A stretch of DNA of 27,064 nt from NCBI GenBank assembly GCA_009827235.1, contig SPMW01000021.1, positions 1 through 27,064 of the forward strand, read 5' to 3'. The notes beneath the pieces are model-generated. The model had not been told where the DNA came from, ran no database searches, and was given only the letters and a program-made list of their open reading frames with translations. The translations under genes and the position numbers were made by a program. Source of the DNA: Candidatus Campylobacter infans. Its GTDB lineage: Bacteria > Campylobacterota > Campylobacteria > Campylobacterales > Campylobacteraceae. Shown piece after piece: positions 15,270 to 22,800 of this stretch; the first letter of the stretch is position 1, and every line of letters begins with the position of its first letter.

Positions 15270-15598
15270 AACTTGCTTTTTGTAATCAGCTTTGTTTAAA
15301 TTATTTGAATTAGGCTAAATTTTAAAATTTATAATCAAATAAAATTGTTATATTTTTAACTTCTTTTTTATGCTTTTAGTTTTGTAAGTGTTGTATTAGA
15401 AATTTTAATTTATAATAGGCAAAGATGATTTTGGTTGTGCGTTTTTAAAGGTTTAAAACCCTTATTAAACTTGCTTTTTTTGGGCTAAAAATCTTGTTTT
15501 AAAATTTTAAATATTTAATAAAATTTTTATTTTATAAAATTAAAATTTTAAATAAAATGTGCTTTAAAACTAAGCCAAATTTTAAATAAAGAGAAAAA
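15270..15598. other. 329-base AT-rich spacer without a recognisable gene
   Basis: It holds one AAATTTTAAAATTT copy (15317-15330), a TATAAT string (15411-15416) and related A/T strings near 15495-15545. The only open frames are tiny, such as a 7-codon one at 15425. A TATAAT-led promoter for the EamA gene is possible. I see no terminator, riboswitch or repeat of the tRNA 3' end. Confidence 0.6.
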
Positions 15599-16519
15599 AT
15601 GTTAAGAATGATAAAACACAATTTGGGCGCATATTTTATGGTGCTAGCTTGCCTTGACTTTGCGCTTATCGGAGTTTGCGCGAAGCTACTTAGCAAGGAC
15701 TTGCCAGCCATTGAAGTGGTGTTTTTTAGAAATTTCATCGCCGCCCTTTATTTGCTCTACCTTTATCAAAAATCCACGCTTAAACCACGCGAGGGCGGGC
15801 ATTTTAGCTTGCTTGTTTTTCGTGGGGTTGCGGGCGTGCTTTCGCTTTATTTGCTCTTTTATAATATCGAGCATATCACGCTTGGCGGAGCTTATGCCTT
15901 TCAAAAAACCGCACCTATCTTTACTACGCTTTTGTCGTTTTTTATTTTTAAAGAAAGCGTGGGGCTTCGCGGTTGGGGCGGCATTTTTGTGGGCTTTTGT
16001 GGTGTGCTTTTCATCGCTCAGCCTTGGGCGGAGGCTCAATTTCACACAGGTTTTGACATAAAAAACTCACTTTTGGGCGTGCTGTGTGGGTTTTTATCGG
16101 CTGTTTCAGTAACGAGCGCTAGGCAGCTACGCCACTACTACACCACTGAAAAAATCGCCCTTGCCTTTATGATAGTAGGCTCGCTCGTGCCGCTTTGCTC
16201 GATGATAGTGGGCGAATTTTACGCTCCAAAGGGGCTTGATTTCTTGCTTTGTGAGTTTAAGATGCCAAATTTAAAGGCTTGGGCTATCATCGCTGTGATG
16301 GGCATTTTGGGCGCGGTGTATCAAATCCATCTTACAAAAAGCTACGGCATAGCTAAAAAAGCGGGCGTTGTAGCAGGGGTGAGCTACCTTGATGTCATCT
16401 TTTCGCTGATTTTGGGGCTATTTTTAGGGGACGCTTTTCCTAGTGCTATGGTGTTTGCGGGCATTTTGGGTATCATTTTTGGCGGACTTATTTTAGTTTT
16501 TGATAAGGCTAAGCCCTAA
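15599..16519 (+). CDS. EamA/DMT-family membrane transporter
   Basis: A 306-residue protein made of about ten hydrophobic segments in two EamA repeats. The first ends near IFGGFCGVLF-like text (VGFCGVLFIAQPW, about 130-142), the second near ILGIIFGGLILVF (about 288-300). The signatures GAYAFQKTAPIFTTLLSFFIFKE (first half) and GVSYLDVIFSLILGLFLGD (second half) are typical of the drug/metabolite transporter superfamily. The substrate cannot be read from the sequence. The ribosome site AAAGAGAAAA precedes the ATG. Its coding strand is visibly richer in G, with many GGG and GCG codons, than the genes around it. It is followed by a perfect AT inverted repeat and then an SMR pair. Confidence 0.88.
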   Translation: MLRMIKHNLGAYFMVLACLDFALIGVCAKLLSKDLPAIEVVFFRNFIAALYLLYLYQKSTLKPREGGHFSLLVFRGVAGVLSLYLLFYNIEHITLGGAYAFQKTAPIFTTLLSFFIFKESVGLRGWGGIFVGFCGVLFIAQPWAEAQFHTGFDIKNSLLGVLCGFLSAVSVTSARQLRHYYTTEKIALAFMIVGSLVPLCSMIVGEFYAPKGLDFLLCEFKMPNLKAWAIIAVMGILGAVYQIHLTKSYGIAKKAGVVAGVSYLDVIFSLILGLFLGDAFPSAMVFAGILGIIFGGLILVFDKAKP

Positions 16520-16528
16520 GTTAGTTTT

Positions 16529-16550
16529 TAAATAAAATAAATTTTATTTA
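16529..16550. terminator. Possible terminator-like inverted repeat after the EamA gene
   Basis: TAAATAAAAT (16529-16538) and ATTTTATTTA (16541-16550) are exact complements with a two-base centre, ten bases after the EamA stop. The stem has no G/C, so the terminator call is weak. A copy of AAATTTTAAAATTT follows at 16565-16578. Confidence 0.35.
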
Positions 16551-16601
16551 GCTAAAAAGCGCGCAAATTTTAAAATTTAATGTCTAAAAATAAAATTTGC
16601 C

Positions 16602-16607
16602 TACAAT
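16602..16607 (+). promoter_or_regulatory. -10 box for the SMR pair
   Basis: TTTGCCTACAATAATACTAG contains TACAAT about 85 bases before the first SMR gene. The leader is A-rich and shows no guanidine-riboswitch-like structure. Confidence 0.45.
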
Positions 16608-16692
16608 AATACTAGCCCAAAAAAGACTAATTTATTTTACAAAAGATAAAACGCAAAAAAAGTTAAAAAAGCAAAAATAAAAAAGGACAAAA

Positions 16693-17073
16693 ATGACAAA
16701 AATTTCTCGTATTCGCTCGTGGATAATGCTGTGTTTGGCTATCGCGCTTGAAATTGCAGGGCTTAGTTTGCTGCAAGTTTTTGAGAAAAGCCCCGTTTTA
16801 AGCAAGGTGATTTTGGTGTGTTTTATGAACGCTTCTTATTTTCTTATGTCCTTAGCGTTGCGACAAATTTCAGTGGGTGTGGCGTATGCGGCGTGGGAAA
16901 TCATCGGTGGCATAGGCGTTTTGTTTGTAAGCTTTATCTTTTTTAACCCTATTTTAAGCACTCAGCAATACTTTGGCGTAGCACTTGGTTTCATCGGCAT
17001 AGTTTGCATTATCTTGGGCGAAAAGCACGACACAAGCGCAAATTCCGCCCTAAATTTAAAGGCAAAGGACTAA
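16693..17073 (+). CDS. Small multidrug resistance (SMR) transporter subunit 1
   Basis: This 126-residue, four-helix membrane protein carries the SMR pattern. Helix 1 reads MLCLAIALEIAGLSLL, with the membrane Glu at residue 20 in the place of EmrE Glu14. Helix 3 contains YAAWEIIGGIG, matching the AYAxW region of EmrE. SMR proteins export cationic drugs, polyamines or guanidinium by proton exchange; the substrate here is unknown. It has a hydrophilic C-terminal tail. The ATG follows AAAAAAGGACAAAA. The next gene starts one base after its stop, so the two probably form a heterodimeric pair like EbrAB or YkkCD. Confidence 0.88.
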   Translation: MTKISRIRSWIMLCLAIALEIAGLSLLQVFEKSPVLSKVILVCFMNASYFLMSLALRQISVGVAYAAWEIIGGIGVLFVSFIFFNPILSTQQYFGVALGFIGIVCIILGEKHDTSANSALNLKAKD

Positions 17074-17074
17074 A

Positions 17075-17392
17075 ATGGCGGCGTTTTTACTCATTTGTTT
17101 TTCGGGAGTTTTGGATATTTTTTCAAATTTAGCTTTGGCAAAGTCCGATGGCTTTAAAAAGCTATGGTGGGGGCTTTTGGCTTTGTTGCTTGTGGATAGT
17201 TGCTTTGTGGCTTTGGCTTTTGCGCTTGATTTGGGTATGCAGCTGCCCGTTGCTTACACGCTTTGGGGCGCGATAGGCATTTTGGGAACTACGGCTGGGG
17301 GATATTATTTTTTCGCTCAAAAGCTCAAACCCATAGGCTTTGTAGGCATTGTGCTGGTGCTTTGCGCTGTTTATTTGCTGCATTTTGCGTAA
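17075..17392 (+). CDS. Small multidrug resistance (SMR) transporter subunit 2
   Basis: A 105-residue four-helix SMR protein. The acidic residue of helix 1 is Asp14 (FSGVLDIFSNLALAKSDG), at the same position as EmrE Glu14 but with Asp in place of Glu. Helix 3 has VAYTLWGAIGILGTTAGGYYFFAQKL, a strong SMR match. It begins one base after subunit 1 and its ribosome site (AAAGGACTAAA) lies in the end of that gene, so the two are made together. A pair of unlike SMR subunits normally works as a heterodimer. The coding strand shares the G-rich bias of the EamA gene upstream. Confidence 0.87.
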   Translation: MAAFLLICFSGVLDIFSNLALAKSDGFKKLWWGLLALLLVDSCFVALAFALDLGMQLPVAYTLWGAIGILGTTAGGYYFFAQKLKPIGFVGIVLVLCAVYLLHFA

Positions 17393-17563
17393 GGGCTTAG
17401 CTAGAAAATGCGTTAAATTTTATTATTTAAAATGTCTGCACGCCAAAGGCTAGCTTAAAGCATTATAAATTCAGCATTTTATAAAAGCGATATTTTATTT
17501 TTATTGAAATTTTAATAGTAAAATTTTGATTGTGTTTTTAAAATTTTAAAAAAAAGGACAAAA

Positions 17564-18280
17564 ATGGAGATTATCCCAGCCATTGATTTAAAAGATGCTA
17601 AGGCGGTGCGATTATTTAAAGGGCAAATGAACTCAGCTAAAATTTATTCAAACGACCCTAGCGAGCTGGCGAAGGTTTTTGAAAATTTTGGCGCAAGATA
17701 TTTGCATATTGTGGATTTAGATGGTGCCATAGCCGGCGAGGCTATAAATTTTAAAACGATAGAAAAAATTGCCACAAAAACTAGCCTAAAAATAGAAGTT
17801 GGTGGCGGGATAAGAGATGAGGCGCGCATAAAAGATTATATCAATTTAGGCGTTGATCGCGTGATTTTAGGCTCTGTGGCTTTAAAAGATCAAAATTTCA
17901 CCAAAGAGATGGCAAAGCGTTATAAAATCGTGGTTGGGATTGATTTACAAGATGAAAAGGTTGCTACGCACGGCTGGGTGAATGTGAGCAACATTAGCGG
18001 CGAAGAACTAGCTAAAAGCTACATAGGTGCGGGCTTGGAGGCTATTATAACCACAGATATTAGCAAAGACGGCACGCTAAGTGGAGTAAATGCAAAATTA
18101 ACGGCCAAAATCGCAGATGCTAGCAAAACCCCAGTGATTGCAAGTGGCGGAGTGCGCGATATAAACGATATTTACGCGCTTTTAGAATACCCGCAAATTT
18201 CTGGTGTGATTGTTGGCAAGGCTTATTATGAAGGTAAGATTGATCTAAAAACAGCATTTGAAGTAGCTAAAAATCGTTGA
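17564..18280 (+). CDS. hisA: Phosphoribosyl-formimino-AICAR-P isomerase HisA
   Basis: HisA catalyses the Amadori-type isomerisation in histidine synthesis. It is a 238-residue TIM barrel with the catalytic Asp8 in [17 protein letters not shown], the first phosphate site VGGGIRD and the second catalytic Asp in [12 protein letters not shown], then [11 protein letters not shown] and [11 protein letters not shown]. Length and motifs are those of true HisA, not of a dual HisA/TrpF enzyme; a separate trpF is present at 13435-14055. No other his gene adjoins it. hisH is about 3.4 kb away on the other strand, so the pathway genes are dispersed. The start follows AAAAAAAAGGACAAAA. Confidence 0.95.
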   Translation: MEIIPAIDLKDAKAVRLFKGQMNSAKIYSNDPSELAKVFENFGARYLHIVDLDGAIAGEAINFKTIEKIATKTSLKIEVGGGIRDEARIKDYINLGVDRVILGSVALKDQNFTKEMAKRYKIVVGIDLQDEKVATHGWVNVSNISGEELAKSYIGAGLEAIITTDISKDGTLSGVNAKLTAKIADASKTPVIASGGVRDINDIYALLEYPQISGVIVGKAYYEGKIDLKTAFEVAKNR

Positions 18281-18309
18281 TTTAAAAGCAAAACTTAAAC
18301 TTTTTTTGC

Positions 18310-18315
18310 TACAAT
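18310..18315 (+). promoter_or_regulatory. -10 box for cheY-prmA-ftsH
   Basis: TTTGCTACAATTCCGCC: TACAAT with a GC-rich stretch after it, about 36 bases before the GTG start of cheY. Confidence 0.6.
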
Positions 18316-18351
18316 TCCGCCTTAAAATTTTTGCTTTAACAAAGGATGAGC

Positions 18352-18726
18352 GTGAAATTACTAGTTGTTGATGATAGCTCTACTATGAGAAGAATTATAA
18401 AAAATACACTTCAAAGACTAGGACATAAGGATATTTTAGAAGCTGAGCATGGCTTAGAAGCATGGACGATTTTAGAAGCAAATAATGATATAAATGTGCT
18501 TATAACTGATTGGAATATGCCTGAAATGAATGGCTTGGATTTGGTAAAAAAAGTCCGCGCTGAGCAAAAATATGCAGATATGCCTATAATAATGGTTACC
18601 ACAGAAGGCGGCAAGGCAGAGGTTATCACCGCGCTAAAAGCTGGTGTAAATAACTATATAGTAAAGCCCTTTACTCCGCAGGTATTAAAAGAAAAACTTG
18701 AAGATGTGCTAGGCATGCCAGCTTAA
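18352..18726 (+). CDS. cheY: Chemotaxis response regulator CheY
   Basis: A single receiver domain that, when phosphorylated by CheA, binds the flagellar switch. With start GTG 18352 (124 residues) it begins MKLLVVDDSSTMRRII, exactly the Campylobacter CheY start, and the ribosome site AAAGGA is correctly spaced. The in-frame ATG at 18346 lies inside that site. The acid pocket is Asp7-Asp8, the phosphorylation site is Asp53 (LITDWNMPEMNG), and the switch residues are Thr83 (MVTTEGG) and Lys105 (VKPFTPQ). It heads a conserved run, cheY-prmA-ftsH, seen also in C. jejuni from memory. Confidence 0.95.
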   Translation: MKLLVVDDSSTMRRIIKNTLQRLGHKDILEAEHGLEAWTILEANNDINVLITDWNMPEMNGLDLVKKVRAEQKYADMPIIMVTTEGGKAEVITALKAGVNNYIVKPFTPQVLKEKLEDVLGMPA

Positions 18727-18736
18727 TATAATCTTT

Positions 18737-19552
18737 ATGATGCAGCAAACTTACTATGAGCTAAGCGTTCTTAGCTCGCATTCTCAAATTTTATCGGATT
18801 TAGCTTTTGAGCTTGGCATAAGTGCCATAGAGCAAATAAACGGCGGATTTATTATAAGAGATGAAAATCCATTAGATATTATAGAGCTTGGGCTAAAAAC
18901 TTTCGCGCAAAAAGCAAATATAGATATTTCTACAAAGCTAAGCAAAAAGCCTAATAGCGATTGGATAAAAGCGTATCAAGATGGAGTTAAACCTGTAAAA
19001 TGCGGGCAGTTTTATATTCGCCCTAGTTGGTGTGAAAGCAGTAAAGATGATATAGAAATAATCATCGATCCAGCTCTTGCTTTTGGTTCAGGGCATCATG
19101 AAAGCACCGCGTCTTGCTTGGAGTTGATTAGTAAATATGCAAGCAAGTTTAAAGGTAAAAATGCCTTGGATTTAGGTTGTGGGAGTGGAATTTTAAGTAT
19201 TGCCTTAGCTAAGCTTGGATTAAATGTAGATGCGCTTGATACTGATGAGCAAGCAATTAGCGCAAGCCAAGCTAATGCCAGCAAAAATAAAATAAGCCTA
19301 AATAGCGCAGTAGTAGGCAGCATAGATAAAATAAACGCAAAATACGATATAGTGTGCGCAAATATCATTGCTGATGTGATTTTAGCTCTTTCAAATGAAT
19401 TAAAAAACAGCTTAAAAGACGGCGCTTATTTAATACTTTCTGGTATATTAAATCGCTATAAAGAGCGAATTTTACAAAGCTTTAAAGAGCTAAAATGCTT
19501 AGAAAACCTTAGTAAAAATGAATGGGAAAGTTTTATATTTCAAAGGATATAA
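18737..19552 (+). CDS. prmA: Ribosomal protein L11 methyltransferase
   Basis: PrmA methylates the L11 protein using SAM. The N-terminal substrate-recognition part (about 1-90) precedes a Rossmann methyltransferase domain. Motif I is ALDLGCGSGILSIA, and the family text PALAFGSGHHESTASCLELI comes just before it. IVCANIIADVILAL carries the NxxA-like post-motif. Length is 271 residues, normal. Two ATGs stand together at the start; a clear Shine-Dalgarno sequence is lacking, which suggests coupling to cheY, whose stop is ten bases upstream. Its TAA abuts the ftsH ATG with no gap. Confidence 0.92.
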   Translation: MMQQTYYELSVLSSHSQILSDLAFELGISAIEQINGGFIIRDENPLDIIELGLKTFAQKANIDISTKLSKKPNSDWIKAYQDGVKPVKCGQFYIRPSWCESSKDDIEIIIDPALAFGSGHHESTASCLELISKYASKFKGKNALDLGCGSGILSIALAKLGLNVDALDTDEQAISASQANASKNKISLNSAVVGSIDKINAKYDIVCANIIADVILALSNELKNSLKDGAYLILSGILNRYKERILQSFKELKCLENLSKNEWESFIFQRI

Positions 19553-21502
19553 ATGAAACAAAATATGCAACAAAACAACGACAATAACGGCGGCAATAAT
19601 AATCCTTTTAACAAAAATCCTATTTTAACCTTTGCGATTTTTGCTATTGTGATGGTGTTAATTTTTAGAAGTTTTGCGCCTGAAAATTTTAATGATTTTA
19701 GTGGCGGGGCAAGCAATGCAAATAGAAATGTCTCATACTCAGATCTAAAACAAATGGTCAAAAATAAAGAAATTTTAAGTGTGGCAATCGCGCAAAGCAC
19801 CATAAAAGCGACATCTAGCCAGGGCATAACCTACACAGCAAAAAAAGTCGCAAATGATACCACGCTTATACCTTTGCTCGAAGAAAACGGCGTAAGTTAT
19901 AGCGCGTATAATGAAAATAATTGGCTTAGCGATTTATTATTTACTTGGGTTATACCTGTGTTTATTTTCTTTGCTATATGGATGTTTTTGGCATCTCGCA
20001 TGCAAAAAAATGTAGGTAATGGAATTTTGGGCATAGGTAGCACAAAAGGGCTAATAAACTCCGAACGCCCAAAAGTAAAATTTGATGATGTAGCAGGCGT
20101 TGAAGAGAGTAAAGAAGAGGTTAAAGAAATAGTAGATTTTCTAAAAAATCCTGAAAGATACATAACCTTAGGCGCTAAAATTCCAAAAGGCGTGCTTTTA
20201 GTTGGCCCTCCAGGCACTGGTAAAACATTACTAGCAAAGGCTGTGGCTGGCGAAGCAAATGTGCCGTTTTTTTCGGTTTCTGGGTCTAGCTTTATAGAAA
20301 TGTTTGTGGGCGTTGGGGCTAGTCGTGTGCGCGATTTATTTGAAAAAGCTAAAAAAGAAGCGCCAGCAATTGTGTTTATAGATGAAATAGACGCCATCGG
20401 CAAGAGCCGTAATGCAGGCGGTATGATAGGTGGCAATGACGAGAGAGAGCAAACCCTTAATCAATTGCTTGCTGAAATGGACGGCTTTGATAGCGATAAA
20501 AGTCCTGTTATAGTTTTAGCCGCTACAAATCGCCCAGAAGTGCTAGATGCGGCTTTGTTGCGTCCGGGGCGTTTTGATAGACAAGTGCTTGTAGATAAGC
20601 CAGATTTTAAAGGGCGCGTTGAAATTTTAAAGGTGCATAGCAAAGAAGTAAAACTAAGCAAAAGCGTGGATATGGATGAGATTGGTCGCCTTACAGCAGG
20701 GCTTGCTGGTGCTGATTTAGCAAATATTATAAATGAAGCAGCTCTTTTAGCAGGGCGCGCTAATAAAGCAAGCATAGAACAACAAGATTTAGTAGAAGCA
20801 GTAGAGCGCGCAATCGCGGGCTTAGAGAAAAAATCGCGCCGTATCAATCCAAAAGAGAAAAAAATAGTAACCTACCATGAATGTGGCCACGCGCTAATTG
20901 CTGAAACAACCGCTGGTGCCGATAAGGTAACCAAAGTATCAGTGATTCCACGCGGTCTTGCAGCCCTTGGTTACACGCTAAATACCCCAGAAGAAAACAA
21001 ATTTTTAATGCAAAAGCACGAGCTAATCGCAAAAATAGATGTGCTTCTTGGCGGGCGCGCAGCTGAGCAGGTGTTTATAGGCGAGGTTAGCACAGGCGCT
21101 AGTAATGACTTAGAGCGCGCTACTGATATAGTTAAGGCGATGGTTTCTATGTATGGTATGAGCGATGTAGCAGGGCTTATGGTGCTTGAAAAACAACGCA
21201 ATTTATTTTTAAATGGTGGCCAAACTCTTAAAGATTACAGCGATGATATGGCTAAAAAATTAGATGAGTTTGTGAAAAATTTCTTAAATGATCGTTTTGA
21301 AGAGGTGTTAAAAACTCTAACGCTTTATAGGGGCGCTATTGAAAATATGGTAAGCGCACTTTATGAAACAGAAACTATTGAGGGCGCAAAGGTGCGCGAG
21401 ATCATCAAAGCCTATGAGCAAGAAAATAATTTGCCAAGTCGCCTTGTAGATGAAAATGACGAAGCAAATGCCGATATAGCAGAGGCTAAACGCGAAGCTT
21501 AA
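19553..21502 (+). CDS. ftsH: ATP-dependent zinc metalloprotease FtsH
   Basis: A membrane-anchored AAA+ protease that degrades damaged membrane proteins and short-lived regulators. The 649 residues begin with an Asn/Gly-rich stretch (about 4-18), then TM1 (about 23-38), a periplasmic loop, TM2 (about 128-147), and the AAA domain: Walker A GPPGTGKT (218-225), Walker B VFIDEID (274-280), and the second region of homology with RPGRFDR (337-343). The zinc site HECGH is at 442-446, and the third zinc ligand is in the [10 protein letters not shown] region. The ribosome site AAAGGATATAA lies over the end of prmA. It ends the cheY operon before a convergent terminator. Confidence 0.96.
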   Translation: MKQNMQQNNDNNGGNNNPFNKNPILTFAIFAIVMVLIFRSFAPENFNDFSGGASNANRNVSYSDLKQMVKNKEILSVAIAQSTIKATSSQGITYTAKKVANDTTLIPLLEENGVSYSAYNENNWLSDLLFTWVIPVFIFFAIWMFLASRMQKNVGNGILGIGSTKGLINSERPKVKFDDVAGVEESKEEVKEIVDFLKNPERYITLGAKIPKGVLLVGPPGTGKTLLAKAVAGEANVPFFSVSGSSFIEMFVGVGASRVRDLFEKAKKEAPAIVFIDEIDAIGKSRNAGGMIGGNDEREQTLNQLLAEMDGFDSDKSPVIVLAATNRPEVLDAALLRPGRFDRQVLVDKPDFKGRVEILKVHSKEVKLSKSVDMDEIGRLTAGLAGADLANIINEAALLAGRANKASIEQQDLVEAVERAIAGLEKKSRRINPKEKKIVTYHECGHALIAETTAGADKVTKVSVIPRGLAALGYTLNTPEENKFLMQKHELIAKIDVLLGGRAAEQVFIGEVSTGASNDLERATDIVKAMVSMYGMSDVAGLMVLEKQRNLFLNGGQTLKDYSDDMAKKLDEFVKNFLNDRFEEVLKTLTLYRGAIENMVSALYETETIEGAKVREIIKAYEQENNLPSRLVDENDEANADIAEAKREA

Positions 21503-21553
21503 AATTTATTTTCTTATTTAATTTTGATAGATTAAAATTTTAAGCTTAATTGT

Positions 21554-21582
21554 AAAAAGCGCGGATAAAACTCCCGCTTTTT
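21554..21582. terminator. Bidirectional terminator between ftsH and hisH
   Basis: AAAAAGCG and CGCTTTTT pair, extended by GG/CC across a bulged C, around a loop of about eight bases. The A-run on one side and T-run on the other let it work for both convergent genes. Confidence 0.75.
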
Positions 21583-21608
21583 GCTTATTTTTTAACTTCA
21601 ATGTCTTT

Positions 21609-21622
21609 AAATTTTAAAATTT
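21609..21622. repeat. AAATTTTAAAATTT palindrome near the hisH end
   Basis: One exact copy lies between the terminator and the hisH stop. Another (21924-21937) is inside hisH, where it encodes part of the protein. Confidence 0.8.
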
Positions 21623-21635
21623 ATAAACTCTAAAA

Positions 21636-22253
21636 TTATAAATAAATAAAATTTTTCAGCACGCATAAGCCGGCATTTTGGGATTTTTCAGGGTGTGGCT
21701 GAAAGCCAAAAACATTATCTTTTGCCACAGCACTTACAAACTTATAGCCATAATCACTAAAAGCTAGCACAAGCTCATCATCGCATTTAGCGTGGTAGCT
21801 ATGCACAAAATAAAAATATTCGCTTTGTTTAAGCCCTTTTGTAAGCGGGCATTCTTTTATAAACTCGCAAGAATTCCAGCCCATATGTGGCACTTTTAAT
21901 GGCGCATTAAAGCGAGTTTCATCAAATTTTAAAATTTCCCCTTTAAACACGCCTAGTCCGTTACATTCGCCAAATTCATAGCTCTTTTCAAAAAGTAATT
22001 GCATACCAAGGCAAATGCCTAAAAATGGCTTATTTTGAGCTATGTGTTCTTTAATGGCTTGTGTTAAATTATTTTTATTTAATTTATCCATCGCATCTTT
22101 AAAAGCTCCCACGCCCGGTAAAATCAGCTTTTGGCATTTGGCTAATTCTTGTGGGGCGGTGATTAGTTTGATATCGTTTTTGCTATCAACGAAATTTAGG
22201 GCATTTAAAACGCTTTTGATATTACCAGCACCATAATCAATCACACCTATCAT
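21636..22253 (-). CDS. hisH: Imidazole glycerol phosphate synthase glutaminase subunit HisH
   Basis: HisH frees ammonia from glutamine for HisF in histidine synthesis. It is a class I amidotransferase: MIGVIDYGAGN at the start, the nucleophile Cys81 in LGICLGMQLLFE, PHMGWN in the middle and the His/Glu pair in FQPHPEKSQ. I use the second ATG (22251-22253), because the AAGG box directly abuts the first ATG (22257-22259) but is well spaced for the second, and the family begins with MIGVID. hisF is not adjacent. It converges on ftsH and diverges from oorDABC. Confidence 0.92.
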   Translation of the reverse strand: MIGVIDYGAGNIKSVLNALNFVDSKNDIKLITAPQELAKCQKLILPGVGAFKDAMDKLNKNNLTQAIKEHIAQNKPFLGICLGMQLLFEKSYEFGECNGLGVFKGEILKFDETRFNAPLKVPHMGWNSCEFIKECPLTKGLKQSEYFYFVHSYHAKCDDELVLAFSDYGYKFVSAVAKDNVFGFQPHPEKSQNAGLCVLKNFIYL

Positions 22254-22275
22254 TTTCATCCTTAAAAAAGTGCTG

Positions 22276-22281
22276 ATTGTA
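22276..22281 (-). promoter_or_regulatory. -10 box for hisH
   Basis: The minus strand reads TATGCTACAATCAGCAC: TACAAT about 22 bases before the chosen hisH start. Confidence 0.55.
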
Positions 22282-22419
22282 GCATATTTTGTTTAAAGGC
22301 TTAGCAATTTTTGCTCTTTAAAATTTATTAAATTTTATAAATTTTAAGCACAAAACTAAGTAAAATCAATTAAAATTTTCTTAGAAACTTAAAATCAACT
22401 AAAATAAATAAGTTAATTT

Positions 22420-22425
22420 TATAAT
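22420..22425 (+). promoter_or_regulatory. Possible -10 box for oorDABC
   Basis: A TATAAT string about 60 bases before oorD in a highly A/T-rich spacer (AATTTTATAATTTC). Other A/T strings nearby make this uncertain. Confidence 0.35.
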
Positions 22426-22485
22426 TTCTAAATTATATTAACTATTTTAGGCTAAATTTCGCCAAAAATTTTTAAGGAGTGCTAG

Positions 22486-22791
22486 ATGGTTGAACAACCA
22501 GAAGGTCGCGCGGTTTGGGTAGATGAAAGCCGTTGTAAGGCCTGTGATATATGCGTTAGCTACTGCCCAGCTGGCGTTTTGGGAATGAAAGAGGATATTC
22601 ACGCTATTCAAGGTATGATGATTGAAGTAGTACATCCTCAAAGTTGCATAGGATGCCGTGATTGTGAGCTTCATTGCCCTGATTTTGCAATTTATGTGGC
22701 TGATAAAGGTTTTAAGTTTGCTAAGCTAACGCCTGAGGCAAAAGCGCGTGGTGAAGCCGTGCGCGCTAATCATTTTAGAAAGATTGATTAA
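22486..22791 (+). CDS. oorD: 2-Oxoglutarate:acceptor oxidoreductase, delta (ferredoxin-like) subunit
   Basis: A 101-residue protein with two 4Fe-4S motifs: CKACDICVSYCP (Cys17, 20, 23, 27) and CIGCRDCELHCP (Cys54, 57, 60, 64). It is the iron-sulfur subunit of the OorDABC enzyme, which oxidatively decarboxylates 2-oxoglutarate to succinyl-CoA and passes electrons to a low-potential acceptor. Gene order oorD-A-B-C matches H. pylori and Campylobacter. The start has a strong AAGGAGTGCTAG ribosome site. The next gene begins nine bases after the stop. This is a microaerophile-type TCA step, in place of oxygen-stable 2-oxoglutarate dehydrogenase. Confidence 0.93.
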   Translation: MVEQPEGRAVWVDESRCKACDICVSYCPAGVLGMKEDIHAIQGMMIEVVHPQSCIGCRDCELHCPDFAIYVADKGFKFAKLTPEAKARGEAVRANHFRKID

Positions 22792-22800
22792 GGATAGGCG

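Noticed and set aside
15425..15448. A 7-codon leader peptide before the EamA gene
   Set aside because: It lies nine bases after the possible -10 box, has no ribosome site, and no attenuator-like structure follows.
16520..16692. A guanidine or other riboswitch upstream of the SMR pair
   Set aside because: The leader is A-rich with no conserved stems or ACGR-type loops that I can see.
15599..17392. An integrated element using the tRNA-Sec 3' end as attachment site
   Set aside because: I found no integrase and no repeat of the tRNA 3' end (TTCTCTCGCCA) between 15270 and 17563; only base usage suggests transfer.
18281..18310. A terminator for hisA made of AGCAAAA and TTTTGCT
   Set aside because: The stem is short, has little G/C and runs into the cheY promoter; the pairing may be chance in AT-rich DNA.
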